A DNA stretch of 64,000 nt from Mytilisepta virgata (Eukaryota; Mollusca; Bivalvia; Mytilida; Mytilidae). A program made the position numbers and the translations under genes. The stretch lies in assembly GCA_028015205.1 (NCBI GenBank), contig CM051515.1:13162001-13226000 (forward strand), read 5' to 3'. A model generated the notes under the pieces. That model was not told the origin of the DNA. It ran no database searches and worked only from the letters and a program-made list of their open reading frames with translations. Positions 28,501 through 43,300 of the stretch are shown in pieces (within the stretch, counting starts at the first letter, position 1; each line of letters begins with the position of its first letter).

Positions 28501-31500
28501 TTCCTATGAAACAAGGACAGAAGGTGGAAGTCTACATGGACTACTTTTGAAAGCCCTAAGGGTGGACCAAAATCCACTAAAATTTCATGGAAAACAGAAA
28601 ACGAATGAATGACTTTCCTCATTTAGTAAATTTAAAATACAAACGGGTGCTTAACAGACTTACTTTATATACTGTCTGACAGATTAAGTCTTAGAGAGAG
28701 ACTAACTTCTATAGATTGGCTAACTAACACTGAATATTTTTAAACACATATTATTTGCGGATTTTTTTGGCAGATCAATCCATTAATTTAAGAACCAAAT
28801 GAAATTAAATCTTCTTACAATATTGTATTTTGATTTACCTCCAGGGCCCCGCTGTTAAAAAGTTTTCAGTTTCAAATTTTCGCTTCCTTGATTATACCTG
28901 AGGACTGAAACTTTTCTGATGGGTTAATCCTATGACTTTGTGTGTCCATGCAAAATTCTATAAAGGAATATTACTTAACAATTGAAATAATTAAAAGTAA
29001 AAAAAAGTGATTAACATTTGAACAACTGGGCCCAAATGGTTATTTGTATGTTGAAGTAAATCAAACCAATTGATTTGTTTAGTTGGGGTTTAACGCCGTT
29101 TTCAGCACAATTGGCCATTTTGTGGCAGCCAGTTTTTATTGGTGGAGGAAGCCAGAGTACCCGAAGAGAACCACCTTCAATAGGAAAATTGGCAATCCTT
29201 GTCAATTAAGATCAGAGTCGAACACACCCCGCCACATGTGAGATTCGAACTCACAATCCCAGTGTTGACGGACTAGTGATCATTAGTAGTCATGACGAAC
29301 TACCTAGACCACTTGGCTACCGAGGCCCCTCAAACCTATTGAGATTGATCATTAATTATATTTCAAAGTAAATCTATTGCAATTACAAATAGCTTTTCAT
29401 TTCAACATTTCTTTGTTTTGAAAATTCGAAATAAACAAAATTAAGAGCCTACGAATATGTTTTTATTCTCCAATCCATGAAAATCAACAAAAATAACTAA
29501 ATCCACAATAACTAACAGAGTACAAAAAACTTCTAATAAGTGACTGACCCCTACTGAGAGATTAACATATATTGAGTGACTATCTTACACTAAATGACTA
29601 ACAGATTAACTCGTACTTAGAGGTCAATTGTCTAAGTCAAAGAGACTAATTAAGCAATAATTAACAAACAATGTGCAATAATTATAGGACTTCAGTGTTT
29701 ATGTCAATTTTAAAATCTAATCAATGACCCACCTGCAGTGTTGTAGGGGTATATATCTACTGACAACCTGTGTATTGTGACCTGCATGGCTCCACCCTCT
29801 ATCTGTCTATTGTGGTCAGGACTGTGGTCTATCAAAAAAAAACAAAGACTTTATCGTAAAACTTCAAGATAATTTGATGGGAATTTTATTCAAATACAAA
29901 GTGTAATAAAAAAATTATTTGATGCAAATTTTGATGCTCATCAGATCATTCTTTTACAAAATTTGAAATCACTCGTACAAAAATGTATAAAAAATACCTG
30001 AATCTGGTGAACTGTCATCACAGAGGTGAAGGTCAATTCTACTTGTGATGAGATGATATGATGTCGTCTGCACATCAAATCGACTGAAATGGGCTGAGGT
30101 GGACTGAGGCTGTGTCAACACAGGTGCACTACCAGAATGGCCTTGTCTCTGAAATTCCAGAATAATACGTCGGTAATACAAAAGTGGCTTAAGTGGACTT
30201 TTTTAATGAATTACCTCCCATTTGATAAGTAATATGACTGCAATTGGGAGAATTAAACAAATTTTCCCACTTTCTATATATCATTTTATCTCAATTGCCA
30301 ATTTTTGTTAATTTACTTTGTCTGTAAAGTGAATGCTTTTTCTACTGTATAATTTACAACAAAAATAAAATATTGTAGTAATAAAGGTTATTTTGAAGGA
30401 ATTTATCAACGTGTTACCTTGGGTGATTCTGACACTCACAAACTAAATAGTCCAAAGGACTTTATGCAAAGTTTGTGAGTGATAAGCCCCAGTTTACATA
30501 TTGATAAATTCCATAAAAATAACCTTTATTACTTATAATTCCAAAGTAATGCAGAAAAATGATTTTTTTCCATTTGAAATTAACATTTTCCTCATGCACT
30601 ATATTGCATGCGGACGTTTTCATACGCATGACGTCATAAAAGGAATTTATCCAGTTATTAACTTTTTACCAGAAGTGGCTGTTAGCCATTGAAATTACTG
30701 AATTTAATGTTTTGAAAATTGGAATCATTGTAATTTTGAATTACTTGTAGCATCTCAATAAGGCCAACGTAAACTTACTATAATATATAGATTTCATCAC
30801 CCTGACAACGAAAGATTGGACAGATGGAAGGATTATATTACTTATGTATTTTACAGATTTTTTATACTGCCAGAAACTATTATCAATTCAAACCTTAAAA
30901 AAATATCTAATTTCAATTATAAGAAAACGCATGAAAAAGTTGAATTTACTGGAAAATACAATAACTTGGGTTGGGACAATTTTCTAAGATTGGTTAGAAA
31001 TTAAAAGCTATCAGTTAATTTTTTGGGCTTAGCGTGTAGATAAATTATGCAAATGAAGAGAAAAGGCAAGCAAAAATATTTTAATTGTTTTTTACAAGTT
31101 TTAGCTCTGCAGTAGCAATAAACAAACATTGTTGAAAAAGCTCAAGTTTTCTTGTCAGTTCCAGACTCTGATGAAAAGGAAATTCCCGAAGACAGCTGAT
31201 GGCTTGGGGACTTTAGTACTTGAGTGATTTAGTAGGGCACCGTTATTTTCAGTAAAAATTTAATCTTTGAATAATAGGTTCTGACATACATTGTACGTTC
31301 TTGGGAAAGACCGGATATCTTCCACGAGTGATAGAAATTTTATGTCTTTTCAGAACGAGGGAAAAGACACAAACATTTCTATCACAAGTGGAAGATCATC
31401 CAGGCTTTTGCAACAATGCATGTAAGTACCTATTTCTTCCATAAAGCACCAAATTTACAACATGTTTTACTTTTGCCTGTGTGTATAAACTGAAGGCAAA

Positions 31501-34500
31501 GAAGCCATTCCTACAATTGTGACGTCAAACAATTCAGGGCGTTTAGTGTCAAACTATGACATTGGAAAAACTGTAGACTGATTGGATATCACAATGAGCA
31601 GAGATGAATGCTAGTGACCTCGTCTCAACCCGGACATGGCCATTTACGGAAGAATGTATTTTCTTTCTTTTTTCAAATTCATACTACAGCAAAATGTATT
31701 TAACAGCTGCAAGCTACATGTATATCAGAATTAATCTTGCTTTCCTCAACTTTGAATTTTTTTGTATGCTGATCTCTGTTATTAGCAGATTCCATTTCAT
31801 GTATAAGCAAAATTTTTTTTTTTTAAATATACCTGTAATTTTTCTGCAGCCATATTTTTACTTTGTCTTCTAGATTTTTCTATTGTCTCCTTCAGAGAAT
31901 TTGCATATAAAACAGCAGCTTTTAATTGTGTGTCTGTTAACACCCATAATAAATCATCTAAATATAGCATCAGTCGGGTTGATATGATGGAACAATCTAA
32001 AAATACAATAAATCATCTAAATGTAAATATAGCATCAGTTGGATTGCTATGATTGAACCATCTCAAACATACAAAATACAGAGATGTTCTAAATATAGCA
32101 TCAGTCGGGTTGATATGATGGAACAATCTAAAAATACAATAAATCATCTAAATGTAAATATAGCATCAGTCGGGTTGATATGATGGAACAATCTAAAAAT
32201 ACATAAATCATCTAAATGTAAATATAGCATCAGTTGGATTGCTATGATTGAACCATCTCAAAGATACAAAATACAGAGATGTTAATCCATTACAAGACCA
32301 AATGTCAAACATATCAAAAACAGCAAAAGATGTATTCGTCTTAAAACATGCACATTTCTGTAAATACTACAAAGCTGTATACCTGACAAAAATATATAAC
32401 AATAAGATAAACTAGAACTGTCCTGAAGGGGACTAATACCCCCTGCAGCAACATGTCTGTTTTGAAGCCTAAACAAATTAAAGTTCAATTTGTCATATTT
32501 TTCAAAGTACTCGCCCAAACAGAAAATTATGACAATATGCACATCTCCATAACATGATCTAACACTCCACAAAATTTCATGAGAATCATGCAAGTAATGT
32601 AGGAGGAGTTGTGGACAACACATGGAAAGAAGTTTTGTTAAATAAATGCATACATCCAAACAGCCATTTCTTTTACATTTCTTGTCCAAACAGAAATTCC
32701 TGATAATATGCACATCTCCATAGAGTGATCTAACACTCAAGAATGTTTCATGAGAATCTGGCAGTGGTTTTTCAGCCGTATTGTTTAGGTTTATATAATT
32801 AGAGGTTATTAAAAAGTAAATGAAAAACAAAAAACGGATTTGGAGTTGAAAATTCTGGGATCAGAACTAAACTGAAATTTGAAGAAGATGAATCAAAAAT
32901 TTGAATCGAACGGCATGAATCGTGATTCTAATGCATCGCAGTTAATTGTTTAGGCCCTAATGAGATTATATTTTGAAATGTTGCTTCTACTTTTTTTTAA
33001 TGTCTATTAAAGTTGCATCTGGTTGTTTTCTAAAATCAGGAAATTAAAATATTTATGCGTGAAATAAATTTTTAAGTTATTACTTTCCTGTGGAAAGTTG
33101 GATAATTGAAAAATCCTAGGGCACTGATTATTCTTTTCACCTGTTTTTTCCAAGATATATATATGAAATAATTGTAATCCTATGATATTAATAACATGGC
33201 ACCATCAACTCTGAAATTCCTAAGTCACTCTTAGTTTACTTGAACAGCATAATGTCATCTAAAACAAAATGGCAAAATAAAGATTACCTTTAGCAGTTTG
33301 TAAAATCATAGAAAACCATATGTTATGACAAAATACAATTTCAAAGTTACCCAAAAAGTGACCTTTTAAGCAGAAGACAAAAGTAGCCCATGGACACAAA
33401 ATTCGGAAATTTTCACATGCACTTATTATTGTGATTCTTCTACTCCCCAGGAAATATTGCAATGTTTAATTATTGCGATCGCCGCCCATGTGAAAAAAAA
33501 GAGTTTTTATTGAGATCGGAGATCGTGTAAAAATTGTAGATGGAAGTTTTATTAATGTCATCGTTTTAATAAATTGTTTTAAAAATATTAAATTTTAAAA
33601 TGTTAATATATATATAATTGCTGCCAAAACAATAATTATTTAATTAAATATCTACCAATTAACCTGGATGTCAGCAACCAAAGACCAGAAACTTACCAAT
33701 GAAAATATAAACAAAGGGACACAAATTTAGAATAAATCAGACATGAAAATATGCATTAAAATGCGAGTTTTTAACATTGCGATCCTCAACCGATTGCAAT
33801 TTTCGCAATAATAAAAACATTGCAATAATTTCCATATTTACAGTATCCAACAAATGACTTACCACTAAGCTTCTTTTTTATTGCTATTCTAATTTTTGAT
33901 TGGTTGGCTATAAATCTTAGGGGTGTGGTTACAAACTGTTCACTTGATTCTCCCTCCACTGCTGTTGCTTCGATTCTCGTTGTCTGCCATTCCACTTCTT
34001 TGAACAGAAGAATTTCTCCTCGTTCTGGGTCTCTCAGTTTTGTGTTTCCCAAGTGGGGTGTTTTCTGCCATGTTGGTGTAACACTTCGGACATGAACTCT
34101 TGATAGCTATCAATTTAAAATCATGCAAAATGATTTAACCTTCCTTAATTAAATTCTAGTTTAATTAAATGAGATTGAGGTATTATATTAAATTTAATTA
34201 CAGATAAGGTCACCGTAATTCCCATTTTTTTCTACATAACAATACAGAAACATTAACAGTTTCATAAAATGTCTCAAATGAGACTTTTATGCAACTTTTC
34301 AATCCAATTTTTTATTTTGACCTACATGTATCTGACTTGTCTGTACTTTCAGTTAAAGAAACACTCAAATTTGACATTTTTGGTGACACCCAAGACTGGA
34401 GTTTTTGTCAGTAATAAGTACCATACCATTAATCATAAATCATAAAGAATTATAAAATTAATTTATAGCGAGAGCTTTAGGAGCATACGCATTTTCTACA

Positions 34501-37500
34501 TATGTGTCAATGTCGTTGTTTAATGGGGGCAGCCGTATTGTGCTTAATACTAAGGTTGGAAAAAGTTTCGTTCGCCGGAAACAGAAGTAAGGAAATAACT
34601 TGCTTCAAATTATAATTTTAGAATCAGAATCGTGATACTGGAAATGAGTTTCTGGAAAGGGCTATTGTTGTGCTCGCATCATTGTCCACACCAACAGCAT
34701 ATTATTTTGTACATGTTGTGTGTTTGTCTTTGTTAGTTGTATAAGACACATGAACTGATGATGTTTGTTTTTCTAGGCTAGATTAAAAATTTATCTGGGA
34801 TCTGAAGGCACATTACCTACCTTTAAAACTAAAAGGTTTGGTTTGTTAATTATGCTTTTAAACAATTTTCAGTCAAAGATACTATATTTCTGAGGCCAGT
34901 TTTTATTTATGGGGTAATCCTATGGCAGGAAAAAAGGCCATCCTTGTCAATATAGATTCTTATCAAACATTTTTTACTAATCAGGTTAGGTAGAAAGTTA
35001 GAACTAGATCAGTTCTTTGCAATGTGATGGAATATAGGCAAATTGCATGATTTATAAATAATTCTTATATCATTCGTCTTATTTTTACTTATATGTATAA
35101 ATAATTTAATATTGGATGTAACACGTCATTTCATTGGTTAAATTTTTTCGTCAATCATTTCATAGAATAAATTTTCCTTTCTATTTTGAAGTCATTAAAG
35201 GGAATCCCGACGTTTTAGACATCAGAACAACCGTTGGAATTAAATTATAAGGATTGACAGTAATTTTGTTTTCAGTCTATTCGAAATCACCTCAATGTAC
35301 ATGGGGCACACTTTCAAATAACCTGCTGCACTGTTCATTTAGTGTGCACCACATCATTGTTGTTATTTCTTCAAAGACTGAAAAAAATTAAAGTTAATCC
35401 TTAATTATTTTTAAAATATTTAAAAAGGGAAATAACTCTATCTCAGATATTACCTGCAGAGATGCATTAAACTGTTTTGATATAAATTTAACAGAGACTG
35501 AGTTGATCTGTACGAATATTCCATCTATTACTCTGTCAACAAATCCATACTTCCCTCCCGATCTAAAATTAATGGACATCATCATTATTTCCAGGTCAAT
35601 ATCTAGGACACAAAACAACACATTTATTTCAAGTGAAACTTTTATATTTATAAAGAAAGAGACATACAGTACACTATCTTCGTGAGAAATTTTATTCAAT
35701 CAATCACAAAGTTTAAGAAAAGGTCAGTAAAATATGAATACCATTTGCTGAATCAAATAAACATTTAACTTAAATTACTTCCCCTACAAAATGTCTGCTT
35801 CATGCACACCTTCATATAATGTTCTACCCGTGCGTGAATGGTCCCTAAATTCTAATAAAAATTCATGGTTTACATGGTTCGGAAGGTGATGTGCTTTACA
35901 CGATTCATAGATAGATGAATATGAAAATTTTTGTCAAAAGCAAAATAAAACTGAATATATGTGACTAAATTCCTAGGTCTGGATATATAATTTTTTTTCA
36001 TCTTTCTAAATCAACATTTTTTTTGTAATTGTTCTGTCCAAAACTTTAAATCTTATGAAAAATAAATGTCCACAAATCCTGTAAGCACTACTCCTAATTG
36101 TCTGATGGAATTACAATAAGACGGCAGTACAACATACGACAATCTAGATTTACAATGTAAATAAAGGAAAATATTTCCTGTTTGATGTCTTACAGGGGAG
36201 ATAACTAAAGCATTTATTTGATATTTCTGAAGAAATTCAATAAACTTCACACAAATGTAGGCAATCAGACGCAGATATGCAAGTGACCATTATCTTGAAG
36301 GGGAGATAATCTAACTTCAACACTTATTTGATGGATGGATGGATGAATTATTGTTTAACGTCCAGTGGCAACCAAGTGCATATCAGGACAAGAACATGTT
36401 GATATCATAATGAATATGATCCCTGCTTTGTACTAGACCGACACGCTAAGTCGGACTTTTAATGTGCTAGCTCACGAGGTAATTGTCCGCAGGAAGACAT
36501 ATCACCTCACTCGGACACACTAACTGAATCCGAGCCGACCAGTCTTTGCTCTTACTCCCAGATGCCGCGTGCTTGGCGGAAAAGCAGCAAATACCAATTT
36601 TAATGTCTTTGGTTTGACCCGGGATCGAACCCGCGACCTTCCGCACTCGGGGCAAGCACGCTACCAAGAGACCACCAAGGCGGTTAACACTTATTTGATA
36701 AATCATATAGTTATGATATGGTACTAAGCATGCCCCCCAAAGTCTAACAGATTACAATAAAACTTCACACCAAGGCAGATATGGGTATGTGTAAAGCAAA
36801 ATATATCGGCATCCAACCCCATATTTTTAAACAGGAATATCATTTTATGAGCTTTCTCACAATATACCTCTATTATACTTAGTGTGCAGATGTGCAATAA
36901 ATTTTCAGATTTTTTATCTGGGGTTCTTAAAAGTAGCTAATAAGTGTCAAATTCCTGTTTTCTTCACAGTTCATTTTTAAAAATGATTTCCAATGATGAA
37001 TACCACATATCCTTTAATTTTTTGTTTGACTATCCAAATTTGTTCTAATCTTTATTCACCACATACCTGTAACTGGCCTGATGGGCTGGGTTATTAGGAG
37101 GTCTTGGTTCTTCACAAGTTTCTACCTCTAAAATCACTTCATCTAAATACTAAAAAGAAAAGTTTTCTATTCAAACTACAGAAATTGTAAAAATAAAAAA
37201 TCAGAGCAACCATGGTCCATAAAGAATATATTATATACCGGTAGATGAAGTCAATTTACCTAAATTACCTGGAAATCAAAGCATCCATTCAGATTTTCTA
37301 TCTTATTTCAGGGAATATATTATTGATGATGTCAATTTACCAAAATTACCTGTAAATCATAGCTTATTTGGTTTTTTCTATGTGAATGAATATACGGTAA
37401 ACTCTGGTTATCTCAAAGTTGTGGGGAACATAGAAAAAGTGTTCAAACTAGTTCAAGACAATAAGAGTTGACTGTATAATAGACGAAGTAAATTTACCCA

Positions 37501-40353
37501 AATTACGTGGAAATCACAGCATCCATGTTTTTCAATATTTTGCTACGGAATCTATTGAAGCAGAATTTACCAAAATCCTGAAATCCTGAATATTCCAGAA
37601 AACTTTCACTCATTCATAGCCATAATATACTAATTGTGTAATACTTAAAGCAAATTAAAATTAAGACCACATGAAACTGACTTTGCAAATTTTAAGAAAA
37701 AAATATTTTGCCACTTCATTTTTCAAAAATGCTGAAAATTCACCCAAAATTTTCATTTTTCAAAAAATAAAAAGTGTTTGCCAGCTCCTCAAATTTGGTA
37801 AAAATTAGACATTTTTCCCATTTCATGAAAAAAGTTTAGGTAAAAAATTTGTGCCCCACGAAAATTTGATCTTTGCTTGAAAAAAACTAGTCCTCAAGAA
37901 AAAAAAATTAGAATTAAAATTTTGCTTGCTTGCACCTATGTTTGCCATAAAAAAACAAAAGAACTAAAATTCAATTTGGTGTGGCCTAATTTTTAGATTT
38001 TCATTAAAATAAAATGCTCCGCTGGGCGCAGCTAGATACGACCGCAGATGTCGAACCCTGAATAGTTGGGGCAATTATGAACACAACATTCAAGCTTGAT
38101 ACAATACTGAATTTGGATTGTGAATAAATATTTGACACAGCATAGGTTTCTGACACAGAATGAATGTTGTCTAAGAACTTAAAAATTTTTAATTTACCTA
38201 TTCAAACCATATCAGTATTTTTTGTTTTTATATATAAATCAGAAATAACCAATTTAAAATTGGGCACACATATCAATTTCTTGCTATTGCGCAATACTGT
38301 GCAATTGAAAATTTCTTCAAATATTTGACACATAATAGGTTTCTGACACAGAATAACTGAAACCAAAGAACTTAGAATTGGTCATATGATTTCAATTTAT
38401 ATTCAATTTTTTGCTTCTTGTGCAATACAATATGCTGTGGAGAATTGCCCCCCCCCCCCCCCCAAAAAAAAAAAAAAAAAATTTACCCCTTTTTTAGCTT
38501 TTGTGCAATACACTATGAAGTTGCACATTGACTCCCCCTCCCCCCAAAAAAAAACAACAAAAAACAATAAAATTTATTGTAACCCCCCCTTTTTTGCTAA
38601 AAAAAATTTGAAATTTCCTTTTTAATTTATGAATTATGAAATGAGAAAAAAATTGCCCCCTCCCCAATTTCTCATTCCCCCCCCCCCTAAATTTTGTTTT
38701 CACCCCCCCCCCCCCCCATTTCTTTTGATACTTTGCAACCATAACAGCCCATTTAAATACACCATAACGTATTAAAATAGAAAATGACATCATAGTCATG
38801 GATGGCAAATTTTAAATATGCATAATTTAAAAGCAGTTTAGATGAGATAAACAAAAAAGCTTCATCAGCACATATTCAAAATTTGAGATAAAAAAAAGAG
38901 TTATCCCTCTTTGTACATATTTTTATAATCATGTTGTCATATTTGCTCTAAGTCATATTTAATTGTTAGCAGTAGTATGTATGTTAGTATCATATAATTT
39001 TAAAATTTCTGATTTGTAAGTTTATTCAATATATATGTTTGGATTGAAGTCATTGTTGGGTGTTACTGAAGTTATCCTTTAATTGTAATGTAAATAATGT
39101 AAATTGGTTTAAATTATACTGATTCTTGCTATTGCACAATACTGTGTAATTGAAAATTTCTTGAAATATTTGACACATAATAGGTTTCTAAAACAGAATA
39201 ACTGAAATAAAGAACTTAGAATTGGTCATATGATTTAAATTTATATTCAATTTTTGAATTCTTGTGCGATACAATATGCTGTGGAGAATTGCCCCCACCC
39301 CCCCAAAAAAAATAATTTACCCCTTTTTTAGCTTTAATTTTGGACCCCGATTTGGACCAACTTGAAAACTGGGCCCATAATAAAAAAACTAAGTACATGT
39401 TTAGATTCAGCATATCAAAGAACCCCAAGAATTCAATTTTTGTTAAAATCAAACTAAGTTTAATTTTGGACCCTTTGGACCTTAATGTAGACCAATTTGA
39501 AAACGGGACCAAAAATTAAGAATCTAAATGCACGGTTAGATTCGGCATATCAAAGAACCCCAATAGTTCAATTTTCGATGAAATCAAACAAAGTTTAATT
39601 TTGGACCCCGATTTGGACCAACTTGAAAACTGGGCCCATAATAAAAAAAACTAAGTACATGTTTAGATTCAGCATATCAAAGAACCCCAAGAATTCAATT
39701 TTTGTTAAAATCAAACTAAGTTTAATTTTGGACCCTTTGGACCTTAATGTAGACCAATTTGAAAACGGGACCAAAAATTAAGAATCTAAATGCACGGTTA
39801 GATTCGGCATATCAAAGAACCCCAATAGTTCAATTTTCGATGAAATCAAACAAAGTTTAATTTTGGACCCTTTTGGCCCCTAATTCCTAAACTGTTGGGA
39901 CCAAAACTCCAAAAATCAATCCCAACCTTCCTTTTGTGGTCATAAACCTTGTGTTTAAATTTCATAGATTTCTATTTACTTATACTAAAGTTATTGTGCA
40001 AAAACCAAGACAAATGCTTATTTGGGCCTTTTTTAGCCCCTAATTCCTAAACTGTTGGGACCAAAACTCCCAAAAACAATCCCAACCTTCCTTTTGTGGT
40101 CATAAACCTTGTGTTAAAATTTCATAGATTTCTATTTACTTATACTAGAGTTATTGTGCGAAAACCAAGAAAAATGCTTATTGGGCCCTTTTTTGGCCCC
40201 TGATTCTTAAACTGTTGGGACCAAAACTCCCAAAATCAATCCCAACCTTCCTTTTGTGGTCTTAAACCTTGTGTTTAAATTTCATAGATTTCTATTAACT
40301 TATACTAAAGTTATAGTGCGAAAACCAAATGTCTACAGACTCCGACGGACGCG

Positions 40354-40391
<38 letters not shown>

Positions 40392-43300
40392 CAACGTCAT
40401 ACCAATATACGACCGCAAAAATTTTGCGGTCGTATAAAAATCAGCTAGCCCCATATTTTTTTATTTATAAGTTACAATTTTGGTATATATTTCTTCATGG
40501 CTGTGTACAGAGAACCAAACTCATGATCAGTATTTTTGCAAACTTCCTGTTGTCATTTCTTGCTTTTTGGGCATTGTTTTTGTAAAAAAAATACTCTTTA
40601 AAGCATTTATACATTTCACTGTATAACACACATGTAACATAAATACTAACTCAAACACATTACCTACCAAACAAATTGGCTTTGACTTCAAGTTTGTCCA
40701 CTGAATCTGAAAGGAGAAAAAAATCTTAATTTATTACTGAATTATAATATCTTTTATCTAATTAAACCATCAGGTATTTCAAATGAATAGATGCCAACCC
40801 CTTTTCAGTCCTTTCAGTAAAAAAAATCTGAGTTGTCAGTAATTTGCAATTTTTTCTCAGTAATCATAATTTTTCATAGAATATTATATATAAATTGCGT
40901 TCATCAATAAATTCAGAATCGTACAAAAACCAAATAGATCGTTTAATAAAGCAAATTATCCTGAGACATCCCGAAAGCATTTAAAAATATAACTCTCTAT
41001 CGCGCTTTATATTTCCACGACAATAACCTGTAATGAAAGATTAAAATCTAAAGCAGGAACGGTTTTGGACTGGTAATGAACAGAAATCCGTAATGATAAG
41101 ACTATTAACCATAACACCGTAATTTTGACAGAAAAATCGTAATGGTTGGTATCAATGCAAATGTAGTATTTTTATAAATTTTTTTGTTTTTGTTTGGGGG
41201 GGGGGGGGGATTTGATTTTTAAGCTCTTCATAATAGAAGTCATAAATGTATAGTTTAATAAAATCTTTACCGTTAGAATATTTACCATTTGACAACCATC
41301 ATCAACTTACCTTCCTGTCCATTGTCTTGTTATTTACTTTTCATGTATGGATTCAGTCTTGCTCTGAGTTTCATGAAGTAAACATTTCTTTTAACCTGCT
41401 CCTGAGCAAAGCCATCTTGGCTGCTCTGTTGGTACATTTTCACTTTTAACTTTTTTTAGGGGTGTTAATTTGTTATTGTTTGCATTTAGTTTTGTTCGGA
41501 ATCTGTTTTTTTTATACGTTTTTAGTCATTCTCTGCCCTTTTAACGGCTCATCAATTCCATAAATATTCCTTGCAGTTTTTGAAATAAACAAACTAAAAT
41601 CAGAGGGCATTAGTAAGATTATTTTTTTTAGTACAGCCTCTGAAATAGATCAGATGGCCTAGCATTTGGCAATTTTCACGTGTTCAAAGTTTGAACTTTT
41701 ACTGTTATTATTTTCCAACCATTTGGATAAATGTATGACAAACACATGAAAGATACAGTCATGTGGTTTCGCTACGATTTTTACAAGTATCGTCTAGGTG
41801 TTCATAAATAAATAAACATGCACATGATATTGCACATCGTTAGGCTATGACTCACCCTTTTCAATGCAAAAAACTGAAATTTTTTGATAAAATTAAGAAA
41901 CTCAACTCTGAACTTCATGAAATTCTTTGAAAATTTTCTTGGTTAATTTTCACATTTTCAACAATAACTTTCAACAATTCTAGATTGATTGCATGTATAT
42001 CATAATTAAAATTTTTCCCTTTTTTTCTTCATTATACTCACCTTAATGGATACTTTGTTACAAACAGCTCGTTTAAGTCTCATCCATGTAGGAAGATCGA
42101 GTAACTCCATCAAAATCGCTTCATCCAGTTCCAAGTTAGATAACTCCCCTTCTCCCTTCAATGTACTCAAATTGATTTTATCGGGAGACAAGTTCTTTGT
42201 AAACCTGAAATTTGAAACATTCCAACATGTGAAGTTTAACAAGGTTGATTCGTTGTCTGTATTATTGCTATTTGTTCATCCACTGACACAAGATAAAGGC
42301 AGAGAGTTGGTTGAGTACTAATATCCAGGTTTAACTCTGCAACATTCTTTGTCTTTCCTGCACAAGTGGTAGGTAGTTATGCATACAAAATGCTATTGTT
42401 CGGAGATGGGAAAAGGGGTGTCACACATCTGTATTCGTTAATTTTTATTTCCATTTTTCTCTGCCCATTAAATTTACTGTCTATTTCGTAAAACTGCATG
42501 AGAATTATATTATTTTTAAGGATATTCGAAACTGTGCAAATTTTACCTTGTTAAAACAAGGCATTTTAGAGATGACATAAAAAATAGATGTAAGATAAAA
42601 ATACTTAATTCATATACATTTGTAGTTTGGGGGTTCGAAGTCAAAAACGCCTGCAGATTTTATTATCCTATATCAATTTTCAAAATTTACATGACAGAGT
42701 GCTACTGTGATCTTTCAATTTTGCAGGGAAAAGGAACCCTGTGGGAAATTGGTATAATCCACTCAAAATGCAGGATGCCCTCTCAAAATCTGAGTGGACA
42801 CCACTCAAACTGCAGGATGCCCACTCAAAATTTGATATTACTTTCAACTGCTTAATTTTTGCTAATGATTCTCATATCTGAAACAATCTGAAACAAAAAC
42901 AAGTAACAAACATAGAGGAAACGAGACAAGAATGTCAATGATACTATTGGAATGCATTTCAATTGTATTTAAGTTGTACTTTTGATATTTGTTCTTTGCC
43001 AGTCAACATTCTCAAAGTTAAGATATACAGGAATGGGGGGGGGGGGGGGGGGGGGGGGGGTCAATAAAAAAAACTATGCGAATTGTTTTTATCTTACAGT
43101 TGTTTTTTGATATCGCAAAGTGTCAGGGACCATGGGACCGTGATAGAGACAGCCGCAGTTCAACTTAAAAGGAGCTTGAAATCCACAAGTTTTGGACAAG
43201 GGAGATAAACATTTTATGACTATCAGATTCCTTTTGTAATATGAAGTCGTGTGTTCACTGACTGTATTACATGCTTGATGATTTATTGTTTGATACTCCT

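Larger units (their letters stand above)
18318..29732. other. Intron 9 of the BLTP3-like gene (11.4 kb)
   Basis: The longest intron. It includes a repeat end near 18770-18795 (ggtgagctaaaaa), a short direct duplication (attctgatatcaccacacg at 18876 and 18952), a (ta)n run near 22551-22567, a MITE at 24294-24689, an inverted-repeat element at 25650-26142, an element at 26881-27677, a repeat at 27820-28035 and a SINE at 29074-29329. From 19.0 to 24.2 kb I see only AT-rich sequence. Confidence 0.6.
38016..40440 (+). mobile_element. Non-autonomous element, family F2 (atacgaccgc ends)
   Basis: The left end is gctccgctgggcgcagc, an imperfect palindrome, then agatacgaccgcagatg. The right end is a (gac)n tract (about 40357-40390) followed by a 31-bp palindrome at 40406-40436 built on atacgaccgc / gcggtcgtat. 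The body is layered: three diverged repeats with ataggtttctgacacagaat (about 38130, 38330, 39180); C- and A-runs with repeats (38440-38740); a dimeric tandem array (39335-39860); and a 160-bp triple repeat (39870-40330). No real open frame. Confidence 0.75.

Noticed and set aside
29074..29329. tRNA-like sequence with A and B boxes
   Set aside because: As a tRNA gene: it lacks a full cloverleaf and continues into a SINE body flanked by a target duplication. The same applies at 36333-36685 and 45453-45723.
32282..32830. 182-codon minus-strand open frame with two similar internal peptides
   Set aside because: The frame overlaps a tandem nucleotide repeat in an intron; the internal similarity is explained by the repeat, and there is no recognisable domain.
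38386..38808. Frames with runs of Pro, Lys and Gly on both strands
   Set aside because: Made of homopolymer C, A and G runs in a repeat.
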